Origin: Deinococcus sp. | GTDB taxonomy: Bacteria; Deinococcota; Deinococci; Deinococcales; Deinococcaceae | Direction of reading: 5' to 3' | Assembly: GCF_030523985.1 (NCBI RefSeq) | Contig: NZ_JAUNHK010000112.1 | Coordinates: 1-7,381 of the forward strand | DNA: 7,381 bases | Part shown: in pieces, positions 1 to 5,876 of the stretch | Layout of the letters: each line of letters starts with the position of its first letter | Numbering within the stretch: the first letter of the stretch is position 1 | Position numbers and translations under genes: made by a program | Notes under the pieces: generated by a model | Databases searched by the model: none | Told to the model about the DNA's origin: nothing | Seen by the model: only the letters and a program-made list of their open reading frames with translations

Positions 1-414
1 CAGCGGGTAAAACACCACGCCGCTGATGCTCGGCTGCGGGTAGAAGGCGGGCAGGGCGACCCACTCACTCGCCACGCCGCCCACTTCTTCCAGCAACTCG
101 CGGGCCGCTGCCGCTTGCAGGTCTTCGCCTTTTTCCACACCGCCTGCCACGATTTCGGTGATGGTGGCCTGCAACGGATAGCGGTACTGGCGGATCAACA
201 CCGCCTCGCCCGCCGCCGTCACGGGCAGCACGAACACGGCGCGGGGGCCGCGTGGTCGGTACTGGTAGAGGGTCCGGGTGCCGGGCTTGACCTCCACCTC
301 GTCTTCGAGCACCACCCGAAAACCGCCCACGAGCTGCCGACTGCTGAGGGTTTTCCAGGGCTGCACCTCGTCCTCGTGCAGGGCCGACCAGTTGGCGTGG
401 GGAGTGAACGTCAT
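1..414 (-). CDS. Nudix hydrolase, ADP-ribose pyrophosphatase-like (partial, C-terminus beyond window)
   Basis: Only the first 138 residues lie in the window; the gene runs off its left edge. A complete Nudix box is visible at residues 91-113 in the pattern G-x5-E-x7-R-E-L-x-E-E-x-G, with G91, E97, R105, E106, E109, E110 and G112. The glutamates of this box bind the divalent metal used to cleave nucleoside diphosphates linked to another group. The stretch before the box (IRQYRYP, then EIVAGG) is typical of the ADP-ribose/ADP-sugar pyrophosphatase branch, so a cytoplasmic housecleaning enzyme acting on ADP-ribose or similar compounds is likely. Substrate cannot be fixed from this fragment. The ATG at 412-414 is chosen because the protein begins sensibly there and a -10-like hexamer lies 6 nt upstream. 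The gene is divergent from the racemase, with 48 bp between the start codons. Confidence 0.9.
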   Translation of the reverse strand, partial: MTFTPHANWSALHEDEVQPWKTLSSRQLVGGFRVVLEDEVEVKPGTRTLYQYRPRGPRAVFVLPVTAAGEAVLIRQYRYPLQATITEIVAGGVEKGEDLQAAAARELLEEVGGVASEWVALPAFYPQPSISGVVFYPL

Positions 415-420
415 AAGCGC

Positions 421-426
421 ATTGTG
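421..426 (-). promoter_or_regulatory. Putative -10 element for a leaderless Nudix mRNA
   Basis: Read on the minus strand this is CACAAT, matching TATAAT at four of six positions. It ends 6 nt before the Nudix ATG, which would place transcription start at or next to the A of the start codon. No Shine-Dalgarno sequence precedes the ATG. No convincing -35 was found at 16-18 nt, so this is a positional inference. Confidence 0.45.
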
Positions 427-450
427 CCGCAGCCGGGGCTGGGGAGGACG

Positions 451-456
451 CATACT
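451..456 (+). promoter_or_regulatory. Putative -10 element for a leaderless racemase mRNA
   Basis: CATACT matches TATAAT at four of six positions and ends exactly 6 nt before the ATG at 463. A GGAGGA lies at 443-448, but it is 14 nt from the ATG, too far for ordinary Shine-Dalgarno use. No recognisable -35 lies at 16-18 nt. The spacing mirrors that of the divergent Nudix gene. Confidence 0.45.
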
Positions 457-462
457 GGCCCC

Positions 463-1572
463 ATGTTCAAAATTGAAGCTGCCGAGTTGGTTGTGGCGAG
501 GTTGCCGCTCAAGTTCCGTTTCGAAACCAGTTTCGGGGTGCAGACCGAGAAGGTCATTCCGCTGCTGGTGCTGCATGGCGAGGGTCTAGAGGGCGTGGCG
601 GAAGGCACCATGGAACGCTCCCCCATGTACCGCGAGGAAACCATTGCCGGGGCGCTGGAGCTGCTGCGGGACGTGTTTTTGCCACGCATTCTGGGCCGCA
701 CGTTTGCCAACCCCGAGGAAGTGAACGCCGCGCTGGGCGACTTCCGGGGCAACCGCATGGCGCGGGCGATGGTCGAAATGGCGGCCTGGGATTTGCACGC
801 CCGCACGTTGGGCAAGCCTATTGGCACGTTGCTGGGCGGGTTCAAGCGCGAAATTGAGGTCGGGGTCAGTCTGGGCATTCAGCCCGACGAACAGGCGACG
901 GTAGACATCGTGCGGCGACATGTCGAGCAGGGGTATCGGCGCATCAAACTCAAAATCAAGCCCGGCTGGGACGTGCAACCCGTGCGGGCCACCCGTGAAG
1001 CTTTTCCCGACATTCGCCTGACGGTGGACGCCAACAGCGCCTACACCCTGGCCGACACTGGAAGGCTGCGGCGGCTGGACGAGTACGACCTGACCTACAT
1101 CGAGCAGCCGCTCGCCTGGGACGACCTCGTGGACCATGCCGAACTCGCCCGCCGCATCCAGACGCCCCTGTGTCTCGACGAATCGGTGGCCTCGGCGCAG
1201 GATGCCCGCAAAGCCTTGACACTGGGCGCGGGCGGGGTCGTCAACCTCAAGGTGGCGCGGGTCGGCGGCCTGAGCGAAGCGCGGCGGGTGCATGACGTGG
1301 CCCAGAGCTTCGGCGTTCCGGTGTGGTGCGGCGGCATGTTGGAAAGCGGCGTCGGGCGGGCGCACAACATCCAGCTTTCGACCCTGCCCAACTTCAAACT
1401 GCCCGGCGACACGAGTTCGGCCAGCCGCTACTGGGACAAAGACCTCATTCAGGAGCCGCTGGAGGCCGTAGACGGCCTGATGCCCGTGCCGCAGGGCGCG
1501 GGAACGGGCGTGACCCTCGACCGCGAATTCCTGGCGACAGTCAGCGAGGTGCGGGAGGAATACCGGGCGTGA
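463..1572 (+). CDS. menC: N-acylamino acid racemase / N-succinylamino acid racemase (OSBS-like enolase superfamily)
   Basis: This 369-residue enzyme of the enolase superfamily, MLE subgroup, racemises N-acylated amino acids by abstracting and returning the alpha proton. Key residues are visible. The KxK motif K164-x-K166 supplies one catalytic lysine and K263 the opposite one. D189 (in VDAN), E214 (in YIEQP) and D239 (in LDES) bind the metal. The N-terminal capping domain covers about residues 1-125 and the barrel follows. From memory it is nearly identical to the D. radiodurans enzyme of known structure, whose annotated start is 6 residues longer; no start codon exists at that position here. 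Annotation pipelines often label this family menC (o-succinylbenzoate synthase), hence the symbol. Because mqnC lies nearby and marks the futalosine pathway, racemase activity is the likelier role. The stop overlaps the GTG of the downstream acyltransferase, so the two are probably translationally coupled. Confidence 0.95.
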   Translation: MFKIEAAELVVARLPLKFRFETSFGVQTEKVIPLLVLHGEGLEGVAEGTMERSPMYREETIAGALELLRDVFLPRILGRTFANPEEVNAALGDFRGNRMARAMVEMAAWDLHARTLGKPIGTLLGGFKREIEVGVSLGIQPDEQATVDIVRRHVEQGYRRIKLKIKPGWDVQPVRATREAFPDIRLTVDANSAYTLADTGRLRRLDEYDLTYIEQPLAWDDLVDHAELARRIQTPLCLDESVASAQDARKALTLGAGGVVNLKVARVGGLSEARRVHDVAQSFGVPVWCGGMLESGVGRAHNIQLSTLPNFKLPGDTSSASRYWDKDLIQEPLEAVDGLMPVPQGAGTGVTLDREFLATVSEVREEYRA

Positions 1573-2315
1573 CCCTGGCCGCCGTTCCTCCTGGCTACGT
1601 CATCCGCGACGTGACCGACCCATTGGCCCTGCGCGAGCTGGAGGACGTGCAGGCCGCTGCCTGGGGCTACACCGACCGCGAACTGCTGCCCAGAACCATG
1701 TTCCGCATCAGCGGGGCACTGGGGGGCGTGGTGCTGGCGGCCTATGCCGAAGGGGGTGGCCCGGCGGTGGGGCTGGTCTACGGCTTTCCGGCGCTGCGAG
1801 GCGGGCAACTGTGGCACCACTCGCACCAGTTGGCCCTGCGGCCCGAGGTGCGCGGCGCAGGGCTGGCGGTGGCCCTCAAGCTGGCGCAGCGCGAGCGGGT
1901 GCTGGCGCAGGGGCTGACGCGCATGACCTGGACGTTCGATCCCCTGGTGACGCGCAACGCCCGGCTCAATTTCGGAAAGCTGGGCGTCACGGTGTCCGAG
2001 TATCTGCCCGACTGGTACGGCCCCGGCGCTGACCGTCTGCTGGCCGACTGGGACTTGACCCGCCCCCACGCCGAGCGGCCCGCGCCCTGCCCGGAAGGCC
2101 AATACGTGCTGCAAGCGTCAGACGAGGAACCCGGCCCGCCCGTCCTTAATACCGATGCCCCCCGGCTGCTGGTGCAGGTGCCTTTGCAGCCCGACCCAGC
2201 CTGGCGACTCCCGGTACGCGAGGTGCTGACCCACTACCTGGGCCGGGGCTACCGCCTGACCGACCTGGCGCGGGCAAGGGAGAGGGCGTTCTATGTGCTG
2301 GAGCGTCAGGGCTGA
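1569..2315 (+). CDS. GNAT-family acyltransferase coupled to the racemase (candidate D-amino acid N-succinyltransferase)
   Basis: This 248-residue protein has an N-terminal GNAT fold. The acyl-CoA pyrophosphate loop is visible at residues 91-100 (R91, R95-G-A-G98), followed by a long helix. A later DPLVTRNARLNFGKLG segment (125-140) matches the conserved asparagine and KLG end of the fold. The C-terminal ~100 residues form an extra region not typical of minimal GNATs and fit the larger COG3375-like group. The start is GTG at 1569, sharing GTGA with the racemase stop, with GGAGGA at 1554-1559 and a 9-nt spacer. Established work on Geobacillus kaustophilus describes a GNAT succinyltransferase working with N-succinylamino acid racemase and a desuccinylase to turn D- into L-amino acids. 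The coupling here suggests the same substrate pool, but the specificity is inferred. No deacylase gene lies in the window. Confidence 0.85.
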   Translation: MTLAAVPPGYVIRDVTDPLALRELEDVQAAAWGYTDRELLPRTMFRISGALGGVVLAAYAEGGGPAVGLVYGFPALRGGQLWHHSHQLALRPEVRGAGLAVALKLAQRERVLAQGLTRMTWTFDPLVTRNARLNFGKLGVTVSEYLPDWYGPGADRLLADWDLTRPHAERPAPCPEGQYVLQASDEEPGPPVLNTDAPRLLVQVPLQPDPAWRLPVREVLTHYLGRGYRLTDLARARERAFYVLERQG

Positions 2316-2332
2316 ACGGCGGTAAACACGAC

Positions 2333-2367
2333 AAAAAGAAATCCGGCCCCCTAAAAGGACCGGACTT
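2333..2367 (-). terminator. Rho-independent terminator of the tRNA-Gln transcript
   Basis: On the minus strand an 11-bp stem forms between 2367-2357 and 2349-2339, with a 7-nt loop at 2350-2356. It is followed by TTTCTTTTTG in the RNA sense, partly from the stem end. Two stem positions (2341/2365 and 2347/2359) are G-U wobbles in minus-strand RNA but A-C mismatches in plus-strand RNA. The hairpin is therefore stronger for the tRNA side, though it may also weakly stop the GNAT transcript, which ends at 2315. It could also end read-through from the mqnC-ATPase operon. Confidence 0.85.
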
Positions 2368-2378
2368 CTTTGACTTAC

Positions 2379-2452
2379 TGGCAGGGATACAAGGATTCGA
2401 ACCTAGACAAACAGAACCAAAATCTGGTGTGCTACCATTACACTATATCCCT
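2379..2452 (-). tRNA. tRNA-Gln (anticodon UUG), CCA encoded
   Basis: A complete 74-nt cloverleaf. The 7-bp acceptor stem (AGGGATA with TATCCCT) is perfect. U8, A14, A15, G18G19 and A21 are in place in the D arm, the anticodon loop TTTTGGT gives UUG and reads CAA, and the T loop is TTCGAAT. The discriminator is G73, and the genome encodes CCA. Two stem mismatches are present: C27-U43 at the outer end of the anticodon stem and U50-U64 in the T stem. The tRNA 5' end lies 44 nt after the stop of the ABC ATPase gene. It has its own promoter upstream and a terminator beginning 12 nt after its 3' end. Confidence 0.97.
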
Positions 2453-2471
2453 TCACAGGCAAGGCGACAAT

Positions 2472-2496
2472 AAGATACAGGCCCGGAGCCGGGGCG

Positions 2497-2500
<4 letters not shown>
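2472..2500 (-). promoter_or_regulatory. Sigma-70-type promoter of tRNA-Gln
   Basis: On the minus strand, -35 TTGACG (2500-2495) and -10 TATCTT (2477-2472) are separated by exactly 17 nt. Transcription would start near 2465, giving a leader of about 13 nt before the mature tRNA. The -35 contains the TGA stop (2499-2497) of the upstream ATPase gene. The spacer is very GC-rich and holds CCCGG-CT-CCGGG. Confidence 0.85.
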
Positions 2501-4682
<2,182 letters not shown>

Positions 4683-4688
4683 AGGGCG

Positions 4689-4697
4689 AGGGTAGCA
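4689..4697 (-). promoter_or_regulatory. Putative extended -10 promoter for leaderless mqnC mRNA
   Basis: The minus strand reads TGCTACCCT, an extended -10 (TGn) followed by TACCCT. The hexamer (4694-4689) ends 6 nt before the mqnC ATG. There is no good -35 at 16-18 nt; a TTGGAC at 4722-4717 is too distant (22-nt spacer). The hexamer matches TATAAT at only three positions, so support comes mostly from spacing and the TGn. Confidence 0.4.
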
Positions 4698-4745
4698 CCG
4701 CAGCGGCAGACGGAAAGTCCAAATCCTCGCCGTTCGGAGCTGTAT

Positions 4746-4774
4746 TTGACTAATCCGACTTGTTTACTTAGGAT
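4746..4774 (+). promoter_or_regulatory. Sigma-70-type promoter of the iron-binding protein gene
   Basis: TTGACT (4746-4751) and TAGGAT (4769-4774) are separated by exactly 17 nt, a near-ideal layout and the clearest protein-gene promoter in the window. The ATG follows 8 nt after the -10 with no Shine-Dalgarno, so the message should be leaderless or have one or two leader bases. A perfect inverted repeat overlaps both hexamers. Confidence 0.85.
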
Positions 4775-4779
4775 TAGTC
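4748..4779. promoter_or_regulatory. Candidate operator: perfect 9-bp inverted repeat across the iron-binding protein promoter
   Basis: GACTAATCC (4748-4756) and GGATTAGTC (4771-4779) are perfect inverted copies separated by 14 bp; their centres are 23 bp apart, about two helical turns. One arm overlaps the 3' part of the -35, the other the 3' part of the -10. A protein bound here would block RNA polymerase. Given the gene, an iron- or manganese-sensing repressor of the Fur or DtxR type is plausible, but I do not recognise a consensus site, and the 14-bp gap is wider than the usual 19-bp DtxR box. Confidence 0.65.
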
Positions 4780-4782
4780 CCC

Positions 4783-5775
4783 ATGAAACGCCTGCTTCTC
4801 TCTTCCCTGGCTTTGGCCCTCGCTTCTTCCGGGCTGGCCCAGGGCACCCTGACCGTGTACTCGGGCCGCGCCAAGACTTTCGTCGACCCCATCGTGCAGC
4901 AGTTCGAGCGCCAGACGGGTATCAAGGTCAACGTGCGCTACGGCACCGACGCGCAACTGGTCGCCGCCCTGCGCGAAGAGGGCAAGCGCAGCCCCGCCGA
5001 CGTGTTCTGGGGCAACAGTGTGGGCGCCCTGGGCGAACTCTCTGAAAGCGGCCTGTTTTCCAAACTGGGCACCGCCAGCTACCGCAACATCGACGACGAC
5101 TACCGCCCCGATTCTGGAGACTGGTTGCCGACCACCGTGCGGTTTCGCGTGCTGGCCTACAACAAGGACAAAATCAAGCCTGCCAACCTGCCCGGCAGCA
5201 TCCTCGACCTGCCCAAGATGCAGAGTCTCAAGGGACGCATCGGCTGGACGGTGAGCTACCCCAGCTTTCAGGATTTCCTGGCGGGCATGATCGCCAAGCA
5301 CGGCGAAGCCACCACCCGTCAGTGGCTGATCGGCATGAAGGCGCTGAACCCCAAGGACTACAAGACGAGCAACGTGGGCCTCCTTGAAGCCATCCGCGCC
5401 GGGGAAATCGATGTCGGGCTGACCAACCACTACTACATCCAGCGCGTGAACCGCCTGAACTACCCCATCGAGACGCACTTTTTCAAGGCAGGCGACATCG
5501 GCAACCTGGGCAACGCGACGGGCGCGGCCCTGCTCAAGACCAGCAAGAACCGCGCCGCCGCCCTGCGCTTCCTGCAGACGCTGACCGGCAAGGATGCCCA
5601 GACCTTCTTCCTGAGCGTCAACTTCGAGTATCCGGTGATCGGCAACATCATTCAGCCCACGACCATGCTACCGTACAACGACGTGGTCAAGCGCAGCCCC
5701 AAGGTCAGCCCCACCGTGCTGCCCAAGAACATCGAAAAGGCCCAGAAACTGCTGCGCGAAGTCGGCCTGCTCTAA
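4783..5775 (+). CDS. Fe(III) ABC transporter substrate-binding protein (FbpA/FutA-type)
   Basis: This 330-residue exported protein captures ferric iron outside the cytoplasmic membrane and delivers it to the permease. A Sec-type signal peptide is visible: K2-R3, a hydrophobic core at about 4-17, and a likely cleavage after A19 (GLA-Q). There is no lipobox cysteine, so it is probably not a lipoprotein. The mature start LTVYSGR, the RSPADVFW segment (69-76) and NHYYIQR (215-221) are typical of the ferric-binding family. Y26, Y159, Y217 and Y218 are candidate iron ligands; the tandem YY is the usual pair. Length is normal. It starts at ATG 4783 directly after a strong promoter with an operator-like repeat, and a terminator follows, so it can be made in excess of the permease. 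It is divergent from mqnC and the ATPase gene. Confidence 0.95.
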   Translation: MKRLLLSSLALALASSGLAQGTLTVYSGRAKTFVDPIVQQFERQTGIKVNVRYGTDAQLVAALREEGKRSPADVFWGNSVGALGELSESGLFSKLGTASYRNIDDDYRPDSGDWLPTTVRFRVLAYNKDKIKPANLPGSILDLPKMQSLKGRIGWTVSYPSFQDFLAGMIAKHGEATTRQWLIGMKALNPKDYKTSNVGLLEAIRAGEIDVGLTNHYYIQRVNRLNYPIETHFFKAGDIGNLGNATGAALLKTSKNRAAALRFLQTLTGKDAQTFFLSVNFEYPVIGNIIQPTTMLPYNDVVKRSPKVSPTVLPKNIEKAQKLLREVGLL

Positions 5776-5786
5776 AGCTTCCCCAG

Positions 5787-5816
5787 GACGCCCGCCCTGC
5801 CCGGCTGGCGTCTTTT
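5787..5816 (+). terminator. Terminator between the binding protein and permease genes
   Basis: The 10-nt arms GACGCCCGCC (5787-5796) and GGCTGGCGTC (5803-5812) pair with one mismatch around a 6-nt loop and are followed directly by TTTT (5813-5816). It lies 11 nt after the binding-protein stop. The short T run suggests it may be partly leaky, letting some transcripts continue into the permease gene. Confidence 0.8.
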
Positions 5817-5837
5817 GCTGCGCCGTCCCCTTGCGGC

Positions 5838-5870
5838 GAATCCTGACCAGATTCGTCTGGTATCCTCTGG
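5838..5870 (+). promoter_or_regulatory. Short dyads, repeats and a -10-like TATCCT before the permease gene
   Basis: GAATC (5838-5842) and GATTC (5850-5854) form one inverted repeat. ACCAGA (5846-5851) and TCTGGT (5856-5861) form an overlapping hairpin with a TTCG loop. TCTGG recurs at 5866-5870, 10 bp after its first copy. TATCCT (5861-5866) could be a -10 placing the start near 5873-5874, but no good -35 is visible. This may be an independent promoter/operator for the permease or an RNA hairpin; I cannot choose between them. Confidence 0.4.
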
Positions 5871-5876
5871 AATTTG

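Noticed and set aside
443..448. GGAGGA as Shine-Dalgarno for the racemase ATG at 463
   Set aside because: The 14-nt spacing is too long, and no start codon in frame lies 5-10 nt after it. A leaderless start fits better, although this is not proven.
115..462. In-frame upstream extension of the racemase, open back to 115
   Set aside because: It is antisense to the Nudix gene, whose Nudix box is intact. The extension has no family resemblance, and homology of the racemase begins at the ATG at 463.
586..1365. Long open frame (259 codons) on the minus strand
   Set aside because: It lies antisense to the racemase, which has all catalytic residues. Long open shadows are expected in DNA this GC-rich, and the translation is low-complexity (rich in P, R, H, Q) with no recognisable motif.
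1323..1568. Extension of the GNAT frame upstream into the racemase
   Set aside because: The extension overlaps the conserved end of the racemase. The GTG at 1569 has a good Shine-Dalgarno and gives a normal GNAT start.
2478..2494. CCCGG-CT-CCGGG hairpin as a terminator for the ABC ATPase gene
   Set aside because: A 2-nt loop is sterically poor and no T run follows. It is more simply the GC-rich spacer of the tRNA promoter.
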